Assembly: GCA_038249605.1 (NCBI GenBank)
Contig: JBBSDH010000061.1
Coordinates: 1-19,091 of the forward strand
Source: M3007 sp038249605
Lineage (GTDB): Bacteria > Bacteroidota > Bacteroidia > Chitinophagales > Saprospiraceae
Direction: 5' to 3'
DNA: 19,091 nucleotides
A program made the position numbers and the translations under genes. Positions 6,620-13,922 of this stretch are shown one piece after another (the first letter of the stretch is position 1; the number at the start of each line of letters is the position of its first letter). The notes under the pieces were generated by a model, which saw only the letters and a program-made list of their open reading frames with translations, was not told the origin of the DNA and did no database searches.

Positions 6620-7957
6620 TCACCGCAATTCCTCCAGCCTACCCGAAGCTTTCAAAAACTTCAGCACCGCCAGTTTGTAACCGTAAACCTGTAGCCAATA
6701 GTTGGTTTCGGCTTCTGACAAGGCGGTTTGGGCTGTGAGCAGGTCGGTGAGCGACACCACGCCTTCGCGGTATTGCAGCATGAGTTTGTCGGAGATTTCC
6801 CGGGCCAAGCCGACGTTGGCTTCCTGGTTTTTCAGCAACTGTCTGGCGCCTTCCAGCTGCGACAACGCTTGTCGGTATTCCAGTTCTTTGCCCTGGAAAA
6901 GGGCTTCGCGGTCGGCCTCAAGTTTAAGGGCTTCCACTTCCAGCAAGTCGGAACCGCGGTTTTGCCTGAAGCCGTTGTACATGGGTACGTTGACTTTGAG
7001 GCCTACGGCTGCCAAGCTGTACCAGCGCTGTTTGTTGTCGTACAACACCGCATCGGTGCGCTGGGCCTGCGTTCCGGCCATGGCGTAGGCGCTGATGTCG
7101 GGAAGCATTTCGGCATTCAGACTGCTCTTGCGCAAACGGTGCAAGGCGATGTTTTTTTCCAAAAGACGGTGTTCCACGCTTTGGGTTACATCAAGGGTAT
7201 AACTGGCGAAACGGATCGAATCGGCGCTGGGCGAGCTTATTTCCGACACGGGTTCAATGGGCACATCGAACGGCAAACCACAGAGGAATTGCAGCGTCTG
7301 GTGCAGGTAACGGATGGTGTTCACCAGATTTGCGCGTTGGGTTTCGAGGTTGGCGCGTGCCACTTGTACACGTTTCACATCGATGGGAATGGCGTAGTCG
7401 TTGGCCAGTTGGAGCTCGGTCATGCGTTGCAGGGTGCTGAGTTTGTCGATGTTTGCATTGGCTGTGCGCAGCAACTGCTCTGTTTGCATGCTTTGGTAAA
7501 ATACGGTAGCGGTATTGAACACCACGTCGTCTTCGGTTCTTTCGGTAAGCAAATCGTACAAAGCCCGGCTTACATCGGCCGTTTTTCCAAGGCGCCGTCC
7601 CGATTCGGAATAGATGGCCTGGTCGAGCCTGACCACCGCGCCGGCCTGCCAGGGCTGGTTGAACTGTATGGGAATGAATTCGGAGCTGCTTCCGAAAGGT
7701 TCGCCGGGCAAAAAGGTGGTGGGCAGGATGGGGAAATAATCGAGGTTGAGTACTCCCGAAATTTGCGGAAAAATAGCGCTGCGCCCTTCGCGCAGTTTCA
7801 GGTCAACCCCCTGCCGGTCGAGCCGCGCTTTTTTCAATTGGGCGCTGTTGCCCATCGCAAGTTCCACGCATTCTTTCAGGGTTAAGGTGCGTGCGGACTG
7901 CGCAAACGCACCAACTGCCAAACAACTCATTACAAAAAATACAATACCTTTTCTCAT
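6620..7957 (-). CDS. TolC-family outer-membrane efflux protein
   Basis: The 445-residue protein has a signal peptide (RKGIVFFVMSCLAVGAFAQS, cleavage near residue 20). It has two outer-membrane-efflux-protein repeats, one opening with LTLKECVELAMGNSAQLKKA (about 25-44) and the second in the C-terminal half ending in the conserved EGVVSLTDLLTAQTALSEAETNY. Long amphipathic, glutamine- and alanine-rich helices (RQALSQLEGARQLLKNQEA) match the periplasmic alpha-barrel. The family forms trimeric exit ducts for RND or ABC exporters and type I secretion. No membrane-fusion protein or pump lies in the window. The gene follows paaI by 18 bp on the same strand and may be co-transcribed with the phenylacetate-type genes. 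Which pump it serves is unknown. Confidence 0.92.
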   Translation of the reverse strand: MRKGIVFFVMSCLAVGAFAQSARTLTLKECVELAMGNSAQLKKARLDRQGVDLKLREGRSAIFPQISGVLNLDYFPILPTTFLPGEPFGSSSEFIPIQFNQPWQAGAVVRLDQAIYSESGRRLGKTADVSRALYDLLTERTEDDVVFNTATVFYQSMQTEQLLRTANANIDKLSTLQRMTELQLANDYAIPIDVKRVQVARANLETQRANLVNTIRYLHQTLQFLCGLPFDVPIEPVSEISSPSADSIRFASYTLDVTQSVEHRLLEKNIALHRLRKSSLNAEMLPDISAYAMAGTQAQRTDAVLYDNKQRWYSLAAVGLKVNVPMYNGFRQNRGSDLLEVEALKLEADREALFQGKELEYRQALSQLEGARQLLKNQEANVGLAREISDKLMLQYREGVVSLTDLLTAQTALSEAETNYWLQVYGYKLAVLKFLKASGRLEELR

Positions 7958-7975
7958 ATCTGAAAATTGAAAATA

Positions 7976-8383
7976 CTATTTCCACTCCTGGCTTTTGCGG
8001 TACACAATACCGCGAAAAAAGGCGACGGGTTTGCCGTCCTGTTTTTCAACCCGGATGTTGTAATTGGCTATGGCATGGCCGAATTTATCTTCGGAAGCTG
8101 TTGCTGTGAGCACATCACCCTGCACTACTGGCGCCACATGTTCGATGCTGCAATGCACCGAAACGGCGTGTCGTCCGTGGGAGTTGCTGGCAAAAGCGAG
8201 GGCGCTGTCGGCCAAAGCAAATGTGATGGCCCCGTGCGCCACACCAAAACCATTGAGCATGAAGGGCTTAACCGGCATGCGTAATGTACAGGCGCCTTCC
8301 GAAACAGAAACTAGTTCCATGCCCAATTCGCGGCTGAACGGGTCATTTTCAAACATTCGGTCGAAAATTTCGGAAGGAGTCAT
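7976..8383 (-). CDS. paaI: PaaI-like hotdog-fold acyl-CoA thioesterase
   Basis: The 135-residue protein is a single hotdog domain of the PaaI/4HBT family. It shows the N-terminal helix DRMFENDPFSRELGMELVSV and the signature NGFGVAHGAITFALADSALA, with H50-G51 and acidic D59 at the catalytic positions. The last strand is FFRGIVYRKSQEW. PaaI hydrolyses ring-hydroxylated phenylacetyl-CoA or dead-end CoA esters in the aerobic phenylacetate pathway. Its position 68 bp downstream of a PaaH-like dehydrogenase supports that role. A general acyl-CoA thioesterase is the alternative, because paaABCDE are not in the window. The ATG at 8383 gives the usual family N-terminus. Confidence 0.85.
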   Translation of the reverse strand: MTPSEIFDRMFENDPFSRELGMELVSVSEGACTLRMPVKPFMLNGFGVAHGAITFALADSALAFASNSHGRHAVSVHCSIEHVAPVVQGDVLTATASEDKFGHAIANYNIRVEKQDGKPVAFFRGIVYRKSQEWK

Positions 8384-8451
8384 CGTGTTTGTTATGTTCG
8401 AATCCTGGTAACCGATTGGTCAAATCCTTTGTAATTTAAGGAAAATACCAA

Positions 8452-9612
8452 TCAAGGGTAGAAATTCTTTCCTTCGCGGGCCATTTTGCGCAAAAGCGCG
8501 CTGCATCGGTAACGGTCGTCAAGGTATTCGGTGTGTAAAGCGTCGAGTTGGTTGACCACTTTTTGGATGCCCAATTCATCGGCCCAGGCGAGCAGACCTT
8601 TGGGGTAGTTCACACCGTGCGACATGGCTGTGTCGATGTCGTCCCTGCTGGCAACACGCAGGTAAAAGGTTTCAGCAGCTTCGTTGATGAGCATCACGAG
8701 GATACGGTCAACGATGGAGCGGCCGAGTTTTTCGTCTTTGACAGGCAGTAGCAAAACGGCACCTTCCCGATAGTCGTAAAATCCGCGACCATTTTTACGG
8801 CCAAAGTAGTGTGCATCTACAAGTCGTTTTTGGGTAAACGAGGGTTTGTAACGCGGGTCGAAGTAAAATGCAGTAAACACCGTTTCAGTAACCGTATAGT
8901 TGATGTCGTTGCCGATGAAATCCATAAGCTCAAACGGTCCCATACGGAAACCCGCCAGCTCTGTCATGGCCCAGTCGATGGTGGCCTCGTCTGCAATGCC
9001 TTCTTCCAAAATACGCAGAGCTTCGCCGTAAAACGGACGAGCCACACGGTTCACGATGAAACCCGGCGTGTCTTTGGCCAACACGGTGGTTTTACCCCAC
9101 GAATCGATCAGCGCTTTTCCCTTTCGAATGATTTCAGGATCGCTCTGAATGCCGGGAATGATTTCTACAAGGCGCATCAGCGGGGCCGGATTGAAAAAGT
9201 GCACACCAAGGATACGCTCCGGTGTTTTGAGCTGCGCGCCCATGGCCGAAATCGACAACGAAGAAGTGTTGCTGGCCAGGATGGTTTCGGGATCCACAAT
9301 GGCTTCCATACTTTTGAAAGCAATCTGTTTTTGATCGATGTCCTCCACAATGGCTTCAATGACCATGGCACAGTCGCGGAAGTCACTCATGTGATCGGTG
9401 AACCTGATGCGGCTGTACAACGAATAGGCTTCTGCATCGGTAAATTTACCTTTATCGACCGACGTTTTCAGGGTAGCCTGAATGCCTTTGCCAGCTTTGG
9501 AAAGTGCTATGGTGAGGTTGTCGCAAATTACAACGTTGTGCCCAGCTGCAGCCGCCACCTGAGCAATGCCGCTGCCCATGGCGCCAGCTCCGAGAATTCC
9601 AATAGTGTTCAT
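8452..9612 (-). CDS. paaH: 3-hydroxyacyl-CoA dehydrogenase (PaaH/HBD type)
   Basis: This 386-residue NAD-dependent enzyme oxidises a (3S)-hydroxyacyl-CoA to the 3-keto form, as in phenylacetate degradation (3-hydroxyadipyl-CoA) or butyryl-CoA metabolism. The Rossmann motif GAGAMG is at residues 8-13. The catalytic residues are recognisable by spacing: S117 (NTSSL), H138 (GVHFFNPAP), E150 (LVEII) and N188 (GFIVNRV). The first C-terminal 3HCDH domain runs from about 185 to 285 (GFRMGPFELMDFIG, then GRKNGRGFYDY). A second, shorter one ends near NYPKGLLAWADELG. Both domains in under 400 residues is the form often seen in Bacteroidota. With paaI downstream, a phenylacetate role is the best inference. 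The start ATG at 9612 follows directly on a terminator-like hairpin, described separately. Confidence 0.9.
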   Translation of the reverse strand: MNTIGILGAGAMGSGIAQVAAAAGHNVVICDNLTIALSKAGKGIQATLKTSVDKGKFTDAEAYSLYSRIRFTDHMSDFRDCAMVIEAIVEDIDQKQIAFKSMEAIVDPETILASNTSSLSISAMGAQLKTPERILGVHFFNPAPLMRLVEIIPGIQSDPEIIRKGKALIDSWGKTTVLAKDTPGFIVNRVARPFYGEALRILEEGIADEATIDWAMTELAGFRMGPFELMDFIGNDINYTVTETVFTAFYFDPRYKPSFTQKRLVDAHYFGRKNGRGFYDYREGAVLLLPVKDEKLGRSIVDRILVMLINEAAETFYLRVASRDDIDTAMSHGVNYPKGLLAWADELGIQKVVNQLDALHTEYLDDRYRCSALLRKMAREGKNFYP

Positions 9613-9674
9613 AAAAAAGCCATTAGCTGTTAGCCGTTAGCAGCTAGCGCCTAACGGCTAACAGCTAATGGCTT
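9613..9674 (-). promoter_or_regulatory. Terminator-like hairpin with U-tract in the paaH 5' leader
   Basis: The segments 9617-9640 and 9651-9674 are perfectly complementary over 24 bp (core GCCATTAGCTGTTAGCCGTT and its complement) around a 10-nt loop. Read in the paaH direction, the hairpin is followed by six U residues (9618 to 9613) and then immediately by the AUG. The likely promoter box TACCTTTG (minus strand, 9681-9688) lies upstream, so the hairpin would be in the mRNA leader. The GCTGTTAGC-type wording also resembles dispersed intergenic repeats, so an accidental repeat insertion is an alternative. Confidence 0.7.
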
Positions 9675-9680
9675 AAAAGG

Positions 9681-9688
9681 CAAAGGTA
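9681..9688 (-). promoter_or_regulatory. -7 promoter box (TACCTTTG) of paaH
   Basis: The minus-strand octamer TACCTTTG matches TAnnTTTG and lies 69 bp upstream of the paaH ATG, beyond the hairpin. No well-spaced TTG is seen at -33. It is the only convincing box in the short divergent region shared with ruvC. Confidence 0.5.
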
Positions 9689-9713
9689 CAGTACATGAGC
9701 CAACATTTATTCC

Positions 9714-9721
9714 GAACTTTG
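9714..9721 (+). promoter_or_regulatory. -7-like box (GAACTTTG) abutting the ruvC start
   Basis: GAACTTTG differs from TAnnTTTG only in the first base, and four bases (CGCC) separate it from the ruvC ATG at 9726. If used, transcription would start at or within a few bases of the start codon. No TTG is seen at the expected -33 distance, so the call is tentative. Confidence 0.4.
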
Positions 9722-9725
9722 CGCC

Positions 9726-10292
9726 ATGGAAACGACTCCCGTGCGCATTTTAGGCATCGACCCGGGCACCAACGTGCTGGGTTTTGCCGTCATCGACGCC
9801 GACAAGAAAATCATACAGGTCATTGAGATCGGTGTGGTCACCTTTGCACACATCAGTGACGACCACACGGTGAAATTGCGCTATATTTTCGAACAGGTAC
9901 AAGACCTCATCAACCAATACCAACCCTCACAAATGGCAATCGAAGCGCCGTTTTTTGGAAAAAATGTGCAATCCATGCTCAAACTCGGTCGCGCTCAGGG
10001 CGTAGCCATCGCCGCAGGCATGACCAAAGGCCTCGACACCACAGAATACATGCCGAAAAAAATCAAACAAGCCGTCACCGGCAACGGCAACGCCTCCAAG
10101 GAACAGGTGGCCGGCATGTTGCAAAACATCGTTAAAGGCAAATTTTCGGAAAAATACTTCGACGCCACCGACGCTCTGGCCACCGCCGTATGCCACTGGT
10201 TCCAAACGTCGCGCAACCCCAGCGGCGGCGCAACCAAATCGTACAACGGCTGGTCCGCCTTCGTAAAAGCAAATCCCGGACGCAAGGGCTGA
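9726..10292 (+). CDS. ruvC: RuvC Holliday-junction resolvase
   Basis: RuvC cuts Holliday junctions symmetrically after RuvAB branch migration during recombinational repair. The 188-residue protein has the RNase H-fold motif GIDPGTNVLGFAVID with catalytic D12, and the second acidic residue E73 in MAIEAPFFGKNVQS. The C-terminal pair D146/D149 is in DATDALATAVCHW, where D149 corresponds to the last catalytic aspartate. The DNA-contact segment MPKKIKQAVTGNGNASKEQV is typical. The length is in the usual 160-190 range. The helicase gene starts 7 bp after its stop, so both are probably one repair-related transcription unit. ruvA and ruvB are not here, as is usual in this phylum. Confidence 0.96.
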   Translation: METTPVRILGIDPGTNVLGFAVIDADKKIIQVIEIGVVTFAHISDDHTVKLRYIFEQVQDLINQYQPSQMAIEAPFFGKNVQSMLKLGRAQGVAIAAGMTKGLDTTEYMPKKIKQAVTGNGNASKEQVAGMLQNIVKGKFSEKYFDATDALATAVCHWFQTSRNPSGGATKSYNGWSAFVKANPGRKG

Positions 10293-10299
10293 TCCTTTT

Positions 10300-12282
10300 A
10301 TGGAAAAACAAGACCATTTCAAACGCCTGCTCGAACTGCTGCGCCAGGAAAAAGACGAAGATCTTAAGCAGTTCATGACCCAGGTGCGCCAGCAACCACT
10401 GCCCGAAAGGGTAGAGCAGGGCTTCGCCTGGTACCCGCTTCAGGTGGTAAACACCGGTTTTGCCCTCGGCGAAAAAGCTTTCGTAGTGGTGGAACGCACC
10501 ACACGTTTCAACCAGCCACACCGGCTGCGGGCCGGACAAACGGTGAATTTTTTTACCCGCGCCGAACAGGTGGACCAGCCTGAAAAACAAGGCATCATCA
10601 ACTACGTAGAGCGCAACCGCATGAAAATCGTGTTGCACAGCCGCGACGTACCCGACTGGATAAACATGGGCCACCTCGGCGTGGAACAACTGTTCGACGA
10701 GCGCAGCTATGCCGAAATGGAAACGGCCATCAAACTGGTGACCAACGCCAAAGGCGACCGAACCGCTGAATTGCGCGACATCATGCTCGGCCTGCGCCAA
10801 CCCGCTTTCGAACCCGCCCCACCTTTCGACGATGAAGCGGCAGGATGGGTGGCATCGCTCAACCTTTCGCAACAACAGGCTGTAACCAACATATTGAGCG
10901 CCAAGGATGTGGCCGTGGTGCACGGTCCGCCAGGCACCGGCAAAACCACCACGCTGGTAGCAGCGATTAAGCTGCTTTGTCGCCGCGAACACCAGGTTCT
11001 GGTCACAGCGCCCAGCAACACCGCCGCCGACCTGCTCACCGAACGCCTCGCCGACGCAGGATTGTCGGTGGTGCGCGTGGGCAACGTAAGTCGGGTAGAT
11101 GAACACGTGATGTCGCACACCCTCGACGCCATACTTTCCCGCCACCCCGAAAGTAAAAACATCAAAAAAGTGCGCATCGAAGCGGCAGAGTGCCGGCGGC
11201 AGGCCGGGCGGTTCAAACGCACGTTCGGTTACGAAGAACGACGCGAGCGCGAACACCTTCGGCATCAGGCCAAGGAACTCGACGCCTGGGCCACCACCCT
11301 GGAGCACCGACTAACCGACGAAGTGCTCGAACAAGCCCAGGCCATCACCTGCACCCTCGTGGGCGCCAACCACCCCGTGTTGCAGAGGCGCCGCTTCCGT
11401 ACCTGTGTGATCGACGAGGCCGCACAGGCCCTCGAACCCGCCACATGGATACCCATTTTAAAAAGCAGCAAAGTGGTCCTGGCGGGCGACCCGTTCCAGT
11501 TGCCACCTACCGTAAAAAGTATGGAAGCCATGCGCGGTGGATTGGGACATACCCTCATCGAGCGGTGTTTGCAAATGTTCCCGCACAGCGTGGACCTGCT
11601 CAATGTGCAGTACCGTATGCACCGCGCCATCATGGGTTTTTCCAACAAATACTTCTACGAGGGCGCCCTGCAAGCCCACAGCGATGTACGCGAAAGGCGT
11701 CTGCTCGTGCTTGAAGAGGGTGGGGAAGTGGCGGTTTTTTTCGATCCCGTGGTGTTCATCGACACCGCCGGGACGGGTTTTGAGGAAAAAACCAAAACGA
11801 GCAAAGGCAAACACGGCAGCAAGTACAATCCGGACGAAGCCTTGCTTCTTCGCGAACATCTGTTAAAATTGTTGGAAAAATTCGCACCCGACCTACGGCC
11901 GTCCATCGGCATCCTGTCGCCTTACCGCGAGCAAGTGAATGTTTTGGAGGACACCCTGCGCGACGACCCCGAGCTTGCGCCCCTTATGGCTGGCAGCAAA
12001 CAACAACAAACGCCGGGTTCCATCAGCGTACAAACCATCGACGGGTTTCAGGGCCAGGAAAGGGACGTAATCTACCTGAGTCTCGTGCGCTCCAACGCTA
12101 AAAACGACATCGGTTTCCTCAACGATTACCGCCGCATGAATGTGGCCATGACCCGCGCCCGCATGCTGCTGGTCGTCATCGGCGATTCAGCAACGATCGG
12201 GAACAACGCGTTTTATGCAGAGTTTTTGGAGTATTGCGCGAAGGAGGGGTTGTATCAGAGTGCGTGGGAGTACATGCGGTGA
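10300..12282 (+). CDS. Superfamily 1 DNA/RNA helicase, UPF1/IGHMBP2-like
   Basis: The 660-residue SF1B-type helicase has all core motifs. The Q-motif-like LNLSQQQAV precedes Walker A GPPGTGKT (209-216). The Walker B form DEAAQ is at 372-376 and motif III GDPFQLPP at 396-403. Later come the Q-Y-R-M region NVQYRMHRAIM, motif V QTIDGFQGQERD (578-589) and motif VI MNVAMTRAR (613-621). The N-terminal about 190 residues form the beta-barrel-containing region of the IGHMBP2/SMUBP-2 group. A helical insertion (about 280-340, rich in R/E/H) stands where the 1B or stalk domain is expected. Such proteins unwind DNA or RNA 5' to 3'. The cellular role in bacteria is poorly defined, though coupling to ruvC suggests DNA repair. 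Confidence 0.93.
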   Translation: MEKQDHFKRLLELLRQEKDEDLKQFMTQVRQQPLPERVEQGFAWYPLQVVNTGFALGEKAFVVVERTTRFNQPHRLRAGQTVNFFTRAEQVDQPEKQGIINYVERNRMKIVLHSRDVPDWINMGHLGVEQLFDERSYAEMETAIKLVTNAKGDRTAELRDIMLGLRQPAFEPAPPFDDEAAGWVASLNLSQQQAVTNILSAKDVAVVHGPPGTGKTTTLVAAIKLLCRREHQVLVTAPSNTAADLLTERLADAGLSVVRVGNVSRVDEHVMSHTLDAILSRHPESKNIKKVRIEAAECRRQAGRFKRTFGYEERREREHLRHQAKELDAWATTLEHRLTDEVLEQAQAITCTLVGANHPVLQRRRFRTCVIDEAAQALEPATWIPILKSSKVVLAGDPFQLPPTVKSMEAMRGGLGHTLIERCLQMFPHSVDLLNVQYRMHRAIMGFSNKYFYEGALQAHSDVRERRLLVLEEGGEVAVFFDPVVFIDTAGTGFEEKTKTSKGKHGSKYNPDEALLLREHLLKLLEKFAPDLRPSIGILSPYREQVNVLEDTLRDDPELAPLMAGSKQQQTPGSISVQTIDGFQGQERDVIYLSLVRSNAKNDIGFLNDYRRMNVAMTRARMLLVVIGDSATIGNNAFYAEFLEYCAKEGLYQSAWEYMR

Positions 12283-12602
12283 GGGGGAATTAGGGAAATT
12301 GGTTTCCAATTTTTTCAATATTCCATTTTATAAATTTACTTCTGAATCCTTCAGTGAAGATATTTAAATCGAATAGTTTTCTTTCACTTGCATTTCGCCG
12401 AGAAAAATAAAATGTATTTGCAAAATAAATTTCATTTCCTTTTATATTTTTACGTAAAAATCTTAGGAGCAAATCCAATTTTCACATTGAAGGATAATTA
12501 AGTTTGTAAGTCTTCTTTGAATTCGTTTTACATTTTCCTTTAAGTACATACCTATGTGCGATTTGACTTTATTCTCATCATTATAAAAAGTTAGAATTTT
12601 TC
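12283..12602. other. AT-rich intergenic stretch with no convincing gene
   Basis: Base composition changes sharply after the helicase stop, from GC-balanced coding DNA to strongly AT-rich sequence. The only open frame of note is a 62-codon minus-strand frame at 12290-12478 (FYFSRRNASERKLFDLNIF), with no recognisable domain and no promoter-like box. It may be a decayed gene fragment or chance. The compositional step together with the neighbouring DUF4143 module suggests an inserted segment. Confidence 0.5.
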
Positions 12603-12637
12603 ATGTAATTTCGGAATCCAATTCCGAAATTACATAA
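12603..12637. repeat. 35-bp near-palindromic repeat, copy 1 (upstream of the DUF4143 gene)
   Basis: The arms ATGTAATTTCGGAAT (12603-12617) and ATTCCGAAATTACAT (12621-12635) are perfectly complementary over 15 bp around CCA. A second copy at 14276-14310 matches this one in 32 of 35 positions in the same orientation. Its last three bases begin the -7 box TAACTTTG (12635-12642), so the palindrome occupies the spacer and -33 region of the ATPase promoter, a natural operator position. Confidence 0.8.
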
Positions 12638-12642
12638 CTTTG
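12635..12642 (+). promoter_or_regulatory. -7 promoter box (TAACTTTG) of the DUF4143 ATPase gene
   Basis: An exact match to TAnnTTTG lies 17 bp before the ATG at 12660. It overlaps the end of the palindrome 12603-12635. A protein bound to the palindrome would block the promoter. Confidence 0.6.
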
Positions 12643-12659
12643 CACAAAGCCACCTCTAC

Positions 12660-13835
12660 ATGATACCACGCACCATGGCAGTGAAAGCCGACGATTGGCT
12701 GGGGAAATACCCCATCGTTGCCATCAGCGGGCCCCGACAATCGGGTAAAACCACCTTGGCCAAACTGCTTCGGCCGGAGTTCCGGTACGTTAACCTAGAG
12801 TTGGAGGAAAATCGATCATTCGCTGCCGATGATCCCCATCATTTTTTGCAAAAATACCAGGGCGGCGTTATCCTTGACGAGGTGCAAAACGTTCCTTCCC
12901 TTTTTCCTTACCTTAAACATTATACCGACGAAAGGGGCCGCAACGGCGAGTACATCCTGACCGGGTCGCAACATTTTTTATTACTGGAAAAAATTACCCA
13001 ATCGCTGGCCGGCAGGGTAGGGTTGTTGCAGTTGTTGCCTTTGTCGTTGCAGGAACTGAAGCAGGCAGACCTTCAACCTCAATCGCCCGAATCGTTCATT
13101 CTACGGGGCGGGTATCCGCGGCTTTACGACCAGGGGATGGTACCAGCCGATTTTTTCCCTTCATACATAGGTACGTACGTGGAACGCGACGTTCGCCAGA
13201 TCATCAAAGTCAACGATCTTCGGCTTTTTCGCCAGTTTTTGACGGCATGTGCAGGAAGGATGGGTCAGATTGTTAATTTCAACTCCATGGGTTCGGTGCT
13301 GGGCATCGACAGCAAAACGCTCAAATCGTGGTTGGGTATTTTGGAAGCGAGTTTTATCGCATACCTGCTTCCGCCTTACCACCGGAATTTTGACAAGCGT
13401 ATCGTCAAATCGCCCAAATTGTATTTTTACGATACGGGCCTGGCTTGTTCACTTCTGAACATCACCAACGAGGACCAGCTCAACGCCCATTTTGCCAAAG
13501 GCGCCCTTTTCGAAAATGTCGTCATCAATGAACTTATGAAAAACGAGCTGAATTCCGGGCGTCCACCGGCATTTTATTTCTGGCAGGACAGCAACCAAAA
13601 GGAAATCGACTTAATCATCGAATCCGGCCCGGTACTGAAAGCTGTGGAAATCAAGGCCGGCAAAACGTTTCATCCGGATTTTGCCAAAAATTTATTGGCA
13701 TTTCAGTCAACTGCTGCACCCACAACCGTACAATCTTATGTTGTTTTTGGAGGTTCTGAAAGCCAAAAGCGGGAAAAATACATTGTGTTGCCTTGGGGAG
13801 ATGCCGTGGCGGTTGTTACCTCTCATGAGGTTTGA
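12660..13835 (+). CDS. AAA ATPase with C-terminal DUF4143 (COG1373-type)
   Basis: The 391-residue protein has an N-terminal AAA_14-type P-loop domain. Walker A GPRQSGKTT is at residues 24-32, Walker B VILDEVQ at 70-76, and the polar sensor ILTGSQ at 99-104. A middle winged-helix-like part follows (NFNSMGSVLGIDSKTLKSWLGILE, quoted by its ends: about residues 205-228). The C-terminal DUF4143 domain carries E315, D317 and the pair E330/K332 (KEIDLII, then AVEIKAG), the spacing of a PD-(D/E)XK nuclease-like core. These proteins occur in many copies in anaerobic and Bacteroidota genomes and have no settled function. A DNA-binding or self-regulatory role is inferred. The gene lies between two near-palindromic repeats, with the first overlapping its promoter. 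It is full length and intact. ATG 12660 and M6 are both possible starts. Confidence 0.9.
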   Translation: MIPRTMAVKADDWLGKYPIVAISGPRQSGKTTLAKLLRPEFRYVNLELEENRSFAADDPHHFLQKYQGGVILDEVQNVPSLFPYLKHYTDERGRNGEYILTGSQHFLLLEKITQSLAGRVGLLQLLPLSLQELKQADLQPQSPESFILRGGYPRLYDQGMVPADFFPSYIGTYVERDVRQIIKVNDLRLFRQFLTACAGRMGQIVNFNSMGSVLGIDSKTLKSWLGILEASFIAYLLPPYHRNFDKRIVKSPKLYFYDTGLACSLLNITNEDQLNAHFAKGALFENVVINELMKNELNSGRPPAFYFWQDSNQKEIDLIIESGPVLKAVEIKAGKTFHPDFAKNLLAFQSTAAPTTVQSYVVFGGSESQKREKYIVLPWGDAVAVVTSHEV

Positions 13836-13922
13836 AGTCGTGCAAAAAAGGTTGGGGCGCCAACAACAAGATTGCATGCCCAACAACGCTTCGGGAGTTT
13901 GGGCGCCTGTGCTATACAAATC

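Noticed and set aside
12290..12478. 62-codon minus-strand frame in the AT-rich segment
   Set aside because: No recognisable domain, no promoter-like box, and open frames of this size are expected by chance; kept only as part of the intergenic description.
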